A stretch of 64,000 nucleotides of DNA from Maledivibacter halophilus (GCF_900167445.1 NZ_FUZT01000007.1:1-64000), one strand, 5' to 3'. Numbered from the stretch's first letter, positions 1 through 8,979 are shown. The notes: a model not told the origin generated them from the sequence alone. Numbers and translations: made by a program.

Positions 1-598
1 CCCATATAAATTCCATTTTTTCATTTTTAAAGGCTTTCTCCTGAATAGATTTAGCTGCCCTTAATTCATCTCTTCTATGAACAACTATTACTTTTCTGGC
101 AAATTTTGTTAAATATATTGCTTCTTCAATTGCTGAGTCTCCTCCACCAATTACAAACACCTCAAGGTCAGTAAAGAAATCCGCATCACATGTAGCACAA
201 TATGATACTCCCTTACCAGTTAATTTTTCTTCTCCAGGTACCCCTAATTTTCTTGGAGTCGCTCCTGTTGCAATTATAACTGCCTTACCCTTATACTCTC
301 CATTTTCACATTTTACTACTTTAATTTTTCCATTTAAATCAACTGAAACCACAGCATCGTTTTTTCTCTCTGCACCAAACTCTTCGGCTTGCTCTACCAT
401 CCTTGCAATAAGGGTTGGTCCAGTTGCTTCTTTAATTGAACCAGGATAATTTGCCACTTCATTGGTAGTAACAATTTGTCCTCCTGTTTTTCCCTTTTCC
501 AAAATAAGGGTTTTCATTTTAGCCCTTGCAGAGTATAAACCTGCAGCAAGACCCGCTGGTCCACATCCAACTATTATAACATCATATACATTTTCCAT
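1..598 (-). CDS. trxB: Thioredoxin reductase, C-terminal part beyond the left edge
   Basis: NADPH-dependent flavoprotein that reduces thioredoxin in the cytoplasm. About 199 N-terminal residues are in the window. They show the FAD-binding GCGPAG at residues 11-16, the redox-active pair CATC at 134-137 and the NADPH-binding GGGDSAIEEA at 151-160, the standard order of the low-molecular-weight family. The ATG at 598 is preceded by an AGGGAGG-type ribosome binding site. The gene follows grdX by about 80 bases behind a glycine riboswitch. In Stickland clostridia trxB and trxA commonly open the glycine-reductase operon and feed electrons to GrdA/PrdA-type selenoproteins, so this copy is probably dedicated to glycine reductase. 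That role is inference, because the downstream genes lie outside the window. Confidence 0.95.
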   Translation of the reverse strand, partial: MENVYDVIIVGCGPAGLAAGLYSARAKMKTLILEKGKTGGQIVTTNEVANYPGSIKEATGPTLIARMVEQAEEFGAERKNDAVVSVDLNGKIKVVKCENGEYKGKAVIIATGATPRKLGVPGEEKLTGKGVSYCATCDADFFTDLEVFVIGGGDSAIEEAIYLTKFARKVIVVHRRDELRAAKSIQEKAFKNEKMEFIW

Positions 599-681
599 TT
601 TAAAAACCTCCCTAGCATTTAGTTAATAATGAATAATTAATAGTAAATAATTTTTATTAATTATTAACTGTTAATTATTAA

Positions 682-1071
682 TTAGTAGAACTGATCCATG
701 CTTTCTATAGCTCCATCAATCAGATATAAATCAATAATTCTAAAATCATCTAATATTTTTGGATTCCAATTTGGCGTTTTCTTCTCTTTAATAAATTTGT
801 TAGCTACCATAATACTTTCTTCAATTATTTGAAGAGATTCTAAATCAAGTTTCCCTTTATTAAGTTCAATTGCAGTAGTCTTAAAGGGAGTTTCATTTGG
901 TTTTACACTTCCTGATAAAGGATGGGTTAAAAGCTTATATCCTTCATGGATTTTATCCCTAGTAAATTTTAGAACCTCTAAATAACTATCTCCTTCTAAA
1001 TAGATTGTATCCATTTTCTCGTTATATTTATCATGTACTAAATTGTTATTAGTTATTATCATTTTTTTCAA
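682..1071 (-). CDS. grdX: GrdX family protein of the glycine reductase operon
   Basis: A 129-residue protein beginning MKKMIITNNN. GrdX proteins are small proteins of unknown biochemical role encoded at the head of glycine-reductase operons. The N-terminal IITNN stretch, the length and the position next to trxB fit. A longer frame reaches 1107, but GAGGTG at 1078-1083 sits six bases before a TTG at 1071, so I take TTG as the start. The gene is the first one after the glycine riboswitch and its terminator, and so should be the first gene turned on by glycine. Assignment rests on recall of the family plus context. Confidence 0.75.
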   Translation of the reverse strand: MKKMIITNNNLVHDKYNEKMDTIYLEGDSYLEVLKFTRDKIHEGYKLLTHPLSGSVKPNETPFKTTAIELNKGKLDLESLQIIEESIMVANKFIKEKKTPNWNPKILDDFRIIDLYLIDGAIESMDQFY

Positions 1072-1295
1072 TTTTTTCACCTCTATAGGTTTTATTAAAA
1101 ATAACACAATTATTAAGCTGATTTAAGATGGTATTACACAAGGAAAACGTTTTCACAAATTAACTGTTATTGTCCTTTTTTCTAGATATTTTAGCCTATT
1201 TCCAAAATATATACAAAATAAATTTGTGAAATTATAGATATTTTTTCTAATCTTATACTTATATCTATGAACTTTTCCCCTAAATTTCATGTATG

Positions 1296-1336
1296 TAAAA
1301 AGGAGCAAATGACAAATAGTGTTTGCCAATTGCTCC
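1296..1336 (-). terminator. Intrinsic terminator in the glycine riboswitch expression platform
   Basis: On the minus strand a 15-bp stem (GGAGCAATTGGCAAA pairing with TTTGTCATTTGCTCC, one G-U pair and one mismatch) with a 5-base loop is followed by five T residues. The 5' arm begins inside the 3' strand of the second glycine aptamer (GAGGAGCA), so ligand folding can compete with terminator formation. This is the expected arrangement for a transcriptional ON switch upstream of glycine catabolism genes. Confidence 0.8.
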
Positions 1337-1505
1337 TCTGTCTTTCACCTGAGAGATTCTTCCAAAATTGAAATTGCTCCTTCGGTGCCATAAGGCTTTC
1401 CAGAGTACTGTCTGGGTACGGTCCTTTTGCCTGAGAATTTAGCTGTAGCAGGCATCGCTACAATTTATACCTTCGGCGGTTAACAGTGAACTCTCTCCCG
1501 AACCC
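1330..1505 (-). promoter_or_regulatory. Tandem glycine riboswitch (gcvT type)
   Basis: Two glycine aptamers in series on the minus strand. The first (about 1420-1505) contains GGGAGAGAG, CCGCCGAAGG and TCTCAGGCAAAAGGAC. The second (about 1330-1418) contains GGCACCGAAGGAGCAA, CTCTCAGGTGAAAGACAGAG. These are the conserved cores of the gcvT RNA motif. The tandem is followed by a terminator and then grdX and trxB. In organisms that ferment glycine such switches raise expression when glycine is present; here it likely links glycine supply to glycine reductase. Confidence 0.93.
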
Positions 1506-1558
1506 TTCATCCAGTAATATATAAATTTTAAAAATGCATTGATCTTTTATATTATTTT

Positions 1559-1587
1559 TATCTATACCCATTATATAACATTGTCAA
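1559..1587 (-). promoter_or_regulatory. Candidate promoter of the glycine riboswitch transcript
   Basis: On the minus strand TTGACA lies at 1582-1587 and TATAGATA at 1559-1566 (spacer 15 to 17 bases depending on which hexamer is read), about 55 bases before the first aptamer. The -35 is perfect and the -10 imperfect. No other gene lies between this site and the riboswitch. Confidence 0.45.
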
Positions 1588-1635
1588 AAATTTTACAATA
1601 GATTTTTATTTAAATTTTGTTATATTATTTTAATA

Positions 1636-2481
1636 TTACTCAGCAATAAAATAAATAGCTAAAACTCCAGATCCAGTATGAGTCCCAATAGTACACCCAA
1701 CCTCTGTTTCGATAATCTCAGATGGGCTAATTTCTTCTTCTATCAGGCTTCTCAGCGTGGAAAGTCCTTCCCTATTGGCTGCATGCCCTAAGCCTATTTT
1801 GGCTCCTTTCTGCAATCCTTTTTCTTTACAAACCTCAATTAATCTCTTATATAATTTTTTATTTCCCCTTACTTTATCAATGGGCTCTACCTTTCCTTCA
1901 ATAATGGCTAAAATTGGTTTTACATTCAATAGCGTCCCAAGAGCCATTTTTCCTGTACTAAGTCTGCCATTTTTATGTAAATACTTCAGTGTATCCACAG
2001 AAAATATTTGTTGAGATCCATCTATCATTTTTTCTATTTTTTCTAAAATTTCACCTAAAGGTCTAAAATCATGGGCCATCTTTGCAGCTTCTACAACAAT
2101 CATTCCACATCCATAAGCTAATGCTGTAGAATCAAAGACATAAATACTTTCCCTATTTATTTCCTCTTTTGCTATTACTGCAGATTGGTGGGTTCCACTT
2201 ACTTGTCCAGAACCATTAATAATAATTACACTATCATATCCCTTATCAAATGCTTCTAGGATAGCCCCTTTGAATTCCACCGGTGTGACTTGAGAAGTTT
2301 TGGGCATTTCTTCTACTTCTTCAAGCTTTTTATAAAACTCTTCTGTTGTTAAATCTATTCCATCTTTATATTCCTTTGTGCCAAATCGAACCGTTAGAGG
2401 CATTACAGAAATATCATATTTAACTGCAATATCTTTAGGGATATCCGATAAGCTATCAGTAATAACTTTAATTTTATCCAT
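1636..2481 (-). CDS. DegV family fatty-acid-binding protein
   Basis: 281-residue DegV (FakB-like) protein. Members bind a single fatty acid and, with fatty acid kinase FakA, present it for phosphorylation and entry into phospholipid synthesis. Visible family features are the N-terminal VITDSLSDIP, the ligand-site SGTHQSA near residue 98 and the C-terminal IGTHTGSGVLAIYF. The start is the ATG at 2481, eight bases after GGGAG; an in-frame GTG at 2490 overlaps that site and is less likely. A second degV lies upstream at 2645, separated by a palindromic repeat. fakA is not in the window. Confidence 0.9.
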   Translation of the reverse strand: MDKIKVITDSLSDIPKDIAVKYDISVMPLTVRFGTKEYKDGIDLTTEEFYKKLEEVEEMPKTSQVTPVEFKGAILEAFDKGYDSVIIINGSGQVSGTHQSAVIAKEEINRESIYVFDSTALAYGCGMIVVEAAKMAHDFRPLGEILEKIEKMIDGSQQIFSVDTLKYLHKNGRLSTGKMALGTLLNVKPILAIIEGKVEPIDKVRGNKKLYKRLIEVCKEKGLQKGAKIGLGHAANREGLSTLRSLIEEEISPSEIIETEVGCTIGTHTGSGVLAIYFIAE

Positions 2482-2511
2482 AAACAACACTCCCTTTCAT
2501 ACTTTTAGCTT

Positions 2512-2614
2512 TATAGGGTTTGCATAGTAAAACTCAATTTATACACGTGCAAACATTCAGAGTTTTTGGAAGCTTTGAACATATATAAATTGAAGTCTTT
2601 ACTTAAATCCCTAT
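2512..2614. repeat. MITE-like palindromic element, family A copy 1
   Basis: A 103-bp imperfect palindrome between the two degV genes. It has perfect 7-bp ends TATAGGG/CCCTATA, and the inner arms CATAGTAAAACTCAATTTATA and TATAAATTGAAGTCTTTACT pair with small gaps. A second copy of 104 bp lies at 60861-60964 with the same arms and a different loop. Equal length, matching ends and dispersed positions suggest a small non-autonomous mobile element. No transposase gene is in view. Confidence 0.65.
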
Positions 2615-2644
2615 ACTATCTTTTAGAAACAATTATATATCATT

Positions 2645-3484
2645 CTAAGTCACAAAAGCTATAGCAATACACCCTGGCCCAGCATGAGTTCCTACTACTG
2701 CTCCTGTCTTAGATTCAATAATTTCATTAATATCATTATTCTTTACTACTTCTTCTCTCAAATCCATTAAAAATTCATAATTATCAGAATGAAATAATCC
2801 TACAGTTGTTTCCTTTAAATTATAATTATTCTTCCTAATCCAATTTATTACCCACTTTATTGCTTTTTTCTTACCTCTAACCTTATCTTCATATATCAAG
2901 CTTCCATTATTCATAGTAAGAATAGGTTTTATATTTAATAGCTTACCAATCAACGCCTGACTGGGAGTAAGTCTTCCCCCTTTTTTAAGATACTCTATAT
3001 CATCTATTATAAATTTACATTTCATATTTTCTCTCATATAAAGTACTTTGTCTATTATCTCAGTTTCGCCATAACCTTTTAAGACCATTCTTGCAGCTTC
3101 TACTACCAATAGTCCTTGGGGAAATGTTACTAATTTAGAATCTATTATTGTAATATTTTTTCCTTTTAAATAATCCTTTGCAGCTATGGCAGAATTATAT
3201 GTTCCACTGAGTTTAGATGACATCAAAATAGCAATTATATAATCACCATCATCTACCAAAGGCCTAAATACTTCTATGAAATCTCCAGGAGAAATTTGAG
3301 ACGTCGTGGGCAGCTTTTTACATCTGGAAAGTTTTTCATAAAATTCCTCTTTAGTAATATCAATTCCGTCTTTAAATGACCCATCTTCAAAATTTACAGT
3401 CAAAGGCAATACTTTAATACCTAATTTATTGACAATTTCTTTTGGTATATCAGCCACACTATCAGTTATTATCTTTATTCCCAT
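2645..3484 (-). CDS. DegV family fatty-acid-binding protein, second copy
   Basis: 279-residue DegV/FakB paralogue. It shares with the copy at 1636 the N-terminal IITDSVADIP, the SGTYNSA ligand motif and a C-terminal VGTHAGPGCIAIAF, but the two are clearly diverged. Firmicutes often keep several FakB paralogues with different fatty-acid preferences; the preference here cannot be read from sequence. The start is the ATG at 3484 after AGGTG with a 6-base gap; an in-frame GTG at 3493 lies within the ribosome binding site. Confidence 0.9.
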   Translation of the reverse strand: MGIKIITDSVADIPKEIVNKLGIKVLPLTVNFEDGSFKDGIDITKEEFYEKLSRCKKLPTTSQISPGDFIEVFRPLVDDGDYIIAILMSSKLSGTYNSAIAAKDYLKGKNITIIDSKLVTFPQGLLVVEAARMVLKGYGETEIIDKVLYMRENMKCKFIIDDIEYLKKGGRLTPSQALIGKLLNIKPILTMNNGSLIYEDKVRGKKKAIKWVINWIRKNNYNLKETTVGLFHSDNYEFLMDLREEVVKNNDINEIIESKTGAVVGTHAGPGCIAIAFVT

Positions 3485-3633
3485 TTTTATCACCTTTCAA
3501 AACCATTATATTTTATCCTTAGCCTCACTGTCAATATTTGTTAATTATTTTTTCATATTGAGTACCTTATGTTGAAAAATATAGCAATTTTTACATATAA
3601 AAATAATACAACTAATTTTAAATTTTTACAAGT

Positions 3634-3724
3634 GAGCAAATTGCATAATCACCTTCTCAAAAACTAAATACTACATATTATTTTGAAATCTTCGAAGTCA
3701 TACTGTATATATTATGTAATTTTA
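3634..3724. repeat. MITE-like palindromic element, family B copy 1
   Basis: About 91 bp bounded by GAGCAAATTGCATAAT and ATTATGTAATTTTAG, imperfect inverted repeats, with an internal TTTTGAAATCTTCGAAG block. A copy with better-preserved ends is at 38053-38147. It lies in the 430-base gap between degV and the Na/Pi cotransporter. Apart from this element and the terminator near 3870 I see nothing in that gap. Confidence 0.6.
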
Positions 3725-3861
3725 GAATAATGTGGATATTTATATGAATTTTATGATATTTACTAAGAACAGATAGGTTTAATTGTTATTAGTAGAGACA
3801 AAAAGGGGTTATATAAGAAAGGTTTAAAAAACTTAGCAGATACCTTCATTTCTAAAGTTTT

Positions 3862-3906
3862 AGAAGAAAAAAGACAAAGAACTTTTCTATAAACTTCTTT
3901 GTCTTC
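3862..3906 (-). terminator. Terminator of the Na/Pi cotransporter gene
   Basis: On the minus strand AAGACAAAGAA (3895-3905 side) pairs with TTCTTTGTCTT (3871-3881 side) across a 13-base loop and is followed by TTTTCTTCT. It lies just after the stop at 3918. Confidence 0.75.
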
Positions 3907-3917
3907 TTAAGTAATTT

Positions 3918-5540
3918 TTATTTGCTATAATCCAATACTGCTAACGCTATGTTAGATGCATGATCTGCAATTCTTTCAAGATTACTAATTATATCTAAAA
4001 ATACAACACCAGAACCTGGTATACATTGCTGTTTATTTAGTCTCCCTATATGGTTTGCCCTAAGGGTCTTCTCCATAAGGTCTATTTCCCCTTCTCTTTC
4101 AATAACTCTTTTAGCCGTTTGATGATTCCCGGTTTTTAAAGCTGTTAAAGCTTCTTTGTATGATTTAGTCACTCTTTCATACATAATTCTTAATTCTTCT
4201 AATGCCTCTTCAGAAAACTTCAACTTATTTTCTATCCTATATACAGATAACTCTGCTAAATTATCTGCATGATCCCCTACTCTTTCTATATCATTTATAG
4301 TATTAAATAAACCATCTATTATTTCTCTTTGTTTACTAGAAATTTCAGTATTAGATACCTTTAATAAATATCCCCCAATTTCTTTCTCCATATTATTAAG
4401 GACTTTTTCGATTTTAAAGGTTTCATGGGCAAACTTTTCACTTTTCTCAAAAAACGCCTTAATAGATGAATTGTATGATTCCAACGCAATATTTCCCATG
4501 TGTAATACTTCTTTCATAACCTGTCCAAGAGCTATTGATGGAGTTTCTAATATTCTGTCATCAATATATTTAATGCCTTGAATTTCCTTTTCCTCATTGG
4601 GATCATAAGGTATAATTCTATTGACAATTCTTACTAATATAGGAGCAAAAGGAAGTAAAATTAAGGTGTTTGTGATATTAAACAGTGTATGAGCATTTGC
4701 CAATTGTCTTTCTGCAATATTAGAAGCTTGCATAACAAACCATAAAGTCGGTTTCGCAAATAGTATAATAAATAAAACAGTACCTATTAAATTAAACAAT
4801 AAGTGCACAAGTGCCGCTCTTTTTGCAGTTTTATTAGCTCCAACACTTGATATCATAGCTGTTACACAGGTACCAATATTAGTTCCTAATAATATTGGAA
4901 AAGCTGATTCTATAGGTAATAACCCCTGACTAGCTAGTGCAATAAGTAAACTGGTTGTAGCACTACTGCTTTGTAAAATAGCTGTTATCCCAAATCCCGT
5001 TAAAATTGCTAAAGTCTTGTCAAAAATATTATCATTTCCAAAGCTCCTAAGAAGATTTGTAAATCCCTCATATTCCCTTAATGGCTTTACAGCCTCCTTC
5101 ATCATATCCATACCTAAAAATAATATACCAAATCCTATTATGATTTCTGCGAAGGTCTTTACCTTTCTATTAGAAGAAAAAAGCCATATTCCAACACCTA
5201 TTCCTACTGCAATAGGAGCAATTTGAGTTAATTTAAATGAAACTAATTGAGCAGTAATGGTTGTCCCAATATTAGCTCCCATTATAACGCCTACTGCTTG
5301 AGTCAATTTCATTACTCCTGCGTTAACAAAGCCTACAACCATTACAGTAGTTGCACTACTACTTTGGACAACTACCGTCACCATAGCTCCAACAATTACC
5401 CCCATAATACGGTTGCTGGTTAAAACCTCAATGAATCTTTTCAAATTATCGCCAGCAGATTTTTCCAAACCCCCTGCCATTACATTCATTCCATAGAGAA
5501 ATAAGCCCAATCCTCCAATGAGGCCAAAAGCTATTCCCAT
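3918..5540 (-). CDS. Na/Pi cotransporter family protein with PhoU-like tail
   Basis: 540-residue membrane protein of the NptA/PhoU-fused Na+:phosphate cotransporter family. The transport core shows the duplicated signature QSSSATT at about residues 59-65 and 190-196 in two inverted hydrophobic repeats. From about residue 330 it becomes a charged helical PhoU-like domain thought to regulate the core. The ATG at 5540 follows GGAAGGGG. The upstream region holds five TTAACA-type boxes with the spacing of a PhoP operator, so expression is probably induced by phosphate starvation. It appears monocistronic, with its own terminator near 3870. Confidence 0.92.
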   Translation of the reverse strand: MGIAFGLIGGLGLFLYGMNVMAGGLEKSAGDNLKRFIEVLTSNRIMGVIVGAMVTVVVQSSSATTVMVVGFVNAGVMKLTQAVGVIMGANIGTTITAQLVSFKLTQIAPIAVGIGVGIWLFSSNRKVKTFAEIIIGFGILFLGMDMMKEAVKPLREYEGFTNLLRSFGNDNIFDKTLAILTGFGITAILQSSSATTSLLIALASQGLLPIESAFPILLGTNIGTCVTAMISSVGANKTAKRAALVHLLFNLIGTVLFIILFAKPTLWFVMQASNIAERQLANAHTLFNITNTLILLPFAPILVRIVNRIIPYDPNEEKEIQGIKYIDDRILETPSIALGQVMKEVLHMGNIALESYNSSIKAFFEKSEKFAHETFKIEKVLNNMEKEIGGYLLKVSNTEISSKQREIIDGLFNTINDIERVGDHADNLAELSVYRIENKLKFSEEALEELRIMYERVTKSYKEALTALKTGNHQTAKRVIEREGEIDLMEKTLRANHIGRLNKQQCIPGSGVVFLDIISNLERIADHASNIALAVLDYSK

Positions 5541-5606
5541 ATACTAACCGCCCCTTCCTCCCCTTCTATATATGTCCATTTTATTTACAGGTCCGCTAAA
5601 AGACCC

Positions 5607-5612
5607 ATTATA
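5607..5612 (-). promoter_or_regulatory. -10 box of the Na/Pi cotransporter promoter
   Basis: A perfect TATAAT on the minus strand at 5607-5612, 27 bases downstream of the nearest PhoP-type box. No good -35 hexamer stands at the expected distance (the region reads CTGTGTGAAG), as expected for an activator-dependent promoter. Confidence 0.5.
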
Positions 5613-5639
5613 TATAATACAATATTCTTCACACAGTTT

Positions 5640-5685
5640 TGTTAAATCTATGTTAAATGTTAAGAATAGGTTAATTTTATGTTAA
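5640..5685 (-). promoter_or_regulatory. PhoP-type operator, five TTAACA boxes
   Basis: On the minus strand the hexamers are TTAACA (5680-5685), TTAACC (5669-5674), TTAACA (5658-5663), TTAACA (5651-5656) and TTAACA (5640-5645). Spacings are 11, 11, 7 and 11 bases. The Bacillus PhoP box is a direct repeat of TTAACA-like hexamers with 5-base gaps (11-bp period), and PhoP binds as dimers. The array precedes a phosphate transporter gene, and its upstream end overlaps the stop codon of trmL. Sequence match and target are strong; the binding protein itself is not in the window. Confidence 0.75.
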
Positions 5686-6152
5686 TTTAAACTAGGAAAC
5701 CCAAGCTGTCTTAAAGCTTCATATACTATTATAGAAACAGAATTGGAAAGGTTTAATGATCTAGCTTTTCTATCTTTAATCATGGGTATTTTTATACGCC
5801 TATCTTTAAATCTATCATGTATTTCTTCAGGAAGCCCTGCGGTTTCTTTACCAAATATTATAAAACATTCATCTTCATATTTTACATCGGTATAGTTTCT
5901 ATTTCCCTTTGTAGTTGAAATATAAAAATTACCATTACGATGTTTTGCAAAAAATTCTTCTCTATTTTCATATATACTTATATCTAAAAGATGCCAATAA
6001 TCCAAACCAGCTCTTTTCAAATGTTTATCATCAACTGAAAAACCCAAGGGCTTTATCAAGTGCAATCTAGTCCCAGTTATAGCACATGTTCTAGCAATAT
6101 TCCCTGTATTTTGGGGAATATCCGGCTGGTAAAGCACTATATTTATAGACAT
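5682..6152 (-). CDS. trmL: tRNA (cytidine(34)-2'-O)-methyltransferase
   Basis: 156-residue SPOUT-class RNA methyltransferase of the TrmL/YibK type, which 2'-O-methylates the wobble base of certain leucine tRNAs. The N-terminal VLYQPDIPQNTGNIARTCA and the C-terminal knot segment IPM...RSLNLSNSVSIIVYEA are the family hallmarks, and FGKETAGLP carries the cofactor loop. The length is full for the family. The ATG at 6152 follows AAGGAG. It lies five bases after cheX and is probably cotranscribed with it. Confidence 0.95.
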   Translation of the reverse strand: MSINIVLYQPDIPQNTGNIARTCAITGTRLHLIKPLGFSVDDKHLKRAGLDYWHLLDISIYENREEFFAKHRNGNFYISTTKGNRNYTDVKYEDECFIIFGKETAGLPEEIHDRFKDRRIKIPMIKDRKARSLNLSNSVSIIVYEALRQLGFPSLN

Positions 6153-6157
6153 GAAAA

Positions 6158-6619
6158 TTACTCCTTTACAAATATATTAAGTTCAATTTTTTCTTCATTT
6201 GCTTCTAAGGGTACACTTATTACCTTCATTTGATCTGATGAAATAGACAAGTTATCTCCAATCATTAAAGTTGGCGGTGTTATATCAATCTTTATTCCAG
6301 CATTAAATAGAAGGGTAGCAGAATTGCCCAAAATCATATTTCCTAGTTCTGATAATGCACTTTTACTGATATCATTTAATTCTGCTATTTCCATTCCCCC
6401 CATCATATTTGAAACAACATTTAAAGCCACAGACTTATTCAAATTTATCATTGCTTGTCCTTTAATATCGCCTGTTATACCTATTAATATAACTATATTA
6501 TTAGCATTACAAGGAGAAGATTTGAGAGTGGGTTTGCCTACTTTATATTCTACATGGGTCATTTGTGTTAATATATCCTTACTTGCTTTTATAAATGGAT
6601 TTATATATTCTGCCTTCAA
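6158..6619 (-). CDS. cheX: CheX-type chemotaxis phosphatase
   Basis: 153-residue CheC/CheX/FliY family protein. CheX dephosphorylates CheY-P. The catalytic pattern E-x-x-N is present once (E91, N94 in SALSELGNMILGNS), the single-motif arrangement typical of CheX; the N-terminal YINPFIKASKDILTQM also fits. It starts with TTG at 6619 after GGAGGGATATGAA. No other chemotaxis gene is adjacent, so it may be an orphan acting on a distant CheY or on another response regulator. Confidence 0.85.
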   Translation of the reverse strand: MKAEYINPFIKASKDILTQMTHVEYKVGKPTLKSSPCNANNIVILIGITGDIKGQAMINLNKSVALNVVSNMMGGMEIAELNDISKSALSELGNMILGNSATLLFNAGIKIDITPPTLMIGDNLSISSDQMKVISVPLEANEEKIELNIFVKE

Positions 6620-6801
6620 TTCATATCCCTCCAGTAAATTAGTATGATACTTTTTAAATAAATATACCCAAATAAAATTTAAAAAGCATAATTAAAAATT
6701 TTGTCTAATTTTGTTGTATTGTATGTTATTATACCATAAAATAGTTAAAACAGTAAAACCTTCAATTAATCTAGTGAAAATAAACTATATTAATTAAAGT
6801 T

Positions 6802-7950
6802 CTATAGTCTTGCCAATAGCTTCATAATTATTGGCCGATAAATATCAACTGCTTTTACTGGACAAAGCTCTTGACAGCAGAAACATCTTATACATCCATT
6901 TAAATCTACTACAGGTTTCTTACTAGTCATATCTATTACATGAGGGGGACAATTTTTAGCACAATCACCACAGCCAATACATCTTTCATGAATAAATTTT
7001 GGCTTGGGTTGCATTAATCCATTCACTATATTCCTTACAAATTTAGGTAGTTTACCTTCCAATAAATCCAGGCTTCTTATGTTGGGAACAATAAAATCGT
7101 TAATTATGAATTTTTCTATTCCCTCTCCCTTTAATTCTATATCTTCTAAATTCCCCTTGCATAGTCCTCTTTCTACACATCTTTGAATAGTTGGTACTTT
7201 AGTTGGCTCTAAGCCTATTATGGATGTTGCTACTACATCCAAATGGTATGGACTTGTTGAAGCAATAACAGCGCCTATCTTTCTTGGATCACCGGCACTT
7301 GGTCCAGCACCCTCCATCCCTATTATACCATCCATAAAAGACAAAACTGGATTAGCTGCTAGACATATGTCAACCAATGTATTTGAAAAATCTTCTATCT
7401 TAGGCATTCTCACATGGTATTCTGCCTTTTCCAATCCTGCAACTATGCCAAACATATTCTTAACTGCTCCAGTAAACATCATCATTCCATGGGTTTTCAA
7501 TTTTGATACAGATATAACCTTGTCTACTTTATTTAAAACTTCAATAGTCGTTATTCTCTTTAAAATTAATCCCTTTTTATTTTTTATGTTTACCGAATTG
7601 GTATTATAATTTAGTTTAATATTTAATTCCTCAGCAATTTTTTCAATACCACAAGCCCTGTAAACACCTTTTAAAGCTGAAGTATTAAAGGGGCCTCCAG
7701 GGCTATCAGCAATTATGACATCAGCTCCATATCTTATTAATATTTCTGCCAATGCCTTTGCAAATATAGGATGGGTAGTTGTAGCTTCCTCCGGTCTTTT
7801 CTTCATAAGTAAATTGAGCTTAAGAAGAACCTTATCTCCATATTTAATATATTTTTCAACTCCACCAAGATTCTGAAAGCTTCTTTCAATCGCATTTTTA
7901 ACTAAATCATATTCATAATCATGACATTTTACCAAAGAAACCTTTTGCAT
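6802..7950 (-). CDS. DUF362 protein with C-terminal two-cluster ferredoxin domain
   Basis: 382-residue protein. The N-terminal ~300 residues are a DUF362 domain (ATTTHP, ADSPGG, KLKTHGMMMFTGAVKNMFG), and the C-terminal part carries two 4Fe-4S motifs, CIGCGDCAKNCPP and CIRCFCCQELCP. These proteins are common in anaerobes; their reaction is not established, but the cluster-binding tail implies electron transfer. The ATG at 7950 follows GAGGTG. It stands alone between cheX and uppP. Confidence 0.85.
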   Translation of the reverse strand: MQKVSLVKCHDYEYDLVKNAIERSFQNLGGVEKYIKYGDKVLLKLNLLMKKRPEEATTTHPIFAKALAEILIRYGADVIIADSPGGPFNTSALKGVYRACGIEKIAEELNIKLNYNTNSVNIKNKKGLILKRITTIEVLNKVDKVISVSKLKTHGMMMFTGAVKNMFGIVAGLEKAEYHVRMPKIEDFSNTLVDICLAANPVLSFMDGIIGMEGAGPSAGDPRKIGAVIASTSPYHLDVVATSIIGLEPTKVPTIQRCVERGLCKGNLEDIELKGEGIEKFIINDFIVPNIRSLDLLEGKLPKFVRNIVNGLMQPKPKFIHERCIGCGDCAKNCPPHVIDMTSKKPVVDLNGCIRCFCCQELCPVKAVDIYRPIIMKLLARL

Positions 7951-8024
7951 ATATACACCTCATTTGATTTCAGTTAAGGTTTAAGGATTATAAAATAAAT
8001 CCAATTGTTATATAATACATAACA

Positions 8025-8807
8025 TTATGCCACCAATAAAACTACTACTCCAAGAATTATTCTATAATATGCAAAGGGAGATAGATTTCTTTTTCTTATA
8101 TAATTCATAAAAAAAGCAATTACAAAATATGCCACTATAAAAGATATAAAAGTCCCTATTCCCAATATAAACCATTCATAATTTGTAAAATCTAATCCCA
8201 TCTTATATATTTTTAGCACTGCGGCTCCAATTAATGTAGGAATAGCTAAAAAGAAAGAAAACTCTGCTGCAACCTTCCTGGAAAATCCTATAAATAAACC
8301 TCCAATAATTGTTGATGCTGAACGTGACATTCCTGGCCAAAGAGCCATGCATTGTGCCACACCTACTACAAATGCTTGCTTATATGTAATATGATTTTCT
8401 GATACAACTTTAACTTTCTTTTGACTCTTTTCTCCTAAAAGCAAAAGAACTGCACCGAAAATTAAAGCCATAGCAACCGTAGTTGGATTAAAGAAATGTT
8501 CGTCAATATAATCATCAAAAAGCAATCCTAAAATTACTGCTGGAATCACGCCAACAGCAACCTTTGTCCATAACGAAAAATATTCTTTCATTCTTCTTTT
8601 ATTATTAAACTTTGGAAAAACTTTGTCTTTAAAATAAAGAACCACTGCAAATATAGCTCCAACCTGAATAATAACTGCAAAGGAATTTGCAAAATCCCCT
8701 GTGAAGTTTAAATACTTATTTGCAATAATCAAATGTCCCGTAGAAGAAACCGGTAAAAACTCCGTTAGCCCTTCAATGATTCCAAGAATAATTGCCTTAA
8801 TTATCAT
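8025..8807 (-). CDS. uppP: Undecaprenyl-diphosphatase
   Basis: 260-residue integral membrane phosphatase (UppP/BacA) that turns undecaprenyl diphosphate into the monophosphate carrier lipid for wall synthesis; overexpression gives bacitracin resistance in other species. The catalytic regions are visible: EGLTEFLPVSSTGH at residues 12-25 and PGMSRSASTIIGG in the second half. Eight or so hydrophobic segments cover the rest. The ATG at 8807 follows GGAGG by six bases. Confidence 0.96.
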   Translation of the reverse strand: MIIKAIILGIIEGLTEFLPVSSTGHLIIANKYLNFTGDFANSFAVIIQVGAIFAVVLYFKDKVFPKFNNKRRMKEYFSLWTKVAVGVIPAVILGLLFDDYIDEHFFNPTTVAMALIFGAVLLLLGEKSQKKVKVVSENHITYKQAFVVGVAQCMALWPGMSRSASTIIGGLFIGFSRKVAAEFSFFLAIPTLIGAAVLKIYKMGLDFTNYEWFILGIGTFISFIVAYFVIAFFMNYIRKRNLSPFAYYRIILGVVVLLVA

Positions 8808-8979
8808 CTAATACCTCCATATAATGTTTAGTCTTAAAGACCTTTATTTATTAACAATCTGCTAATATATTTTAGTTAAATCTTTAAGGCTACAAATTTA
8901 AAATTATGTAATTTCCCCACTTAGCTATTATATTGCGTAAAGGCAATTTTTTCAACTAACAAAAATGTCATAATACTAT

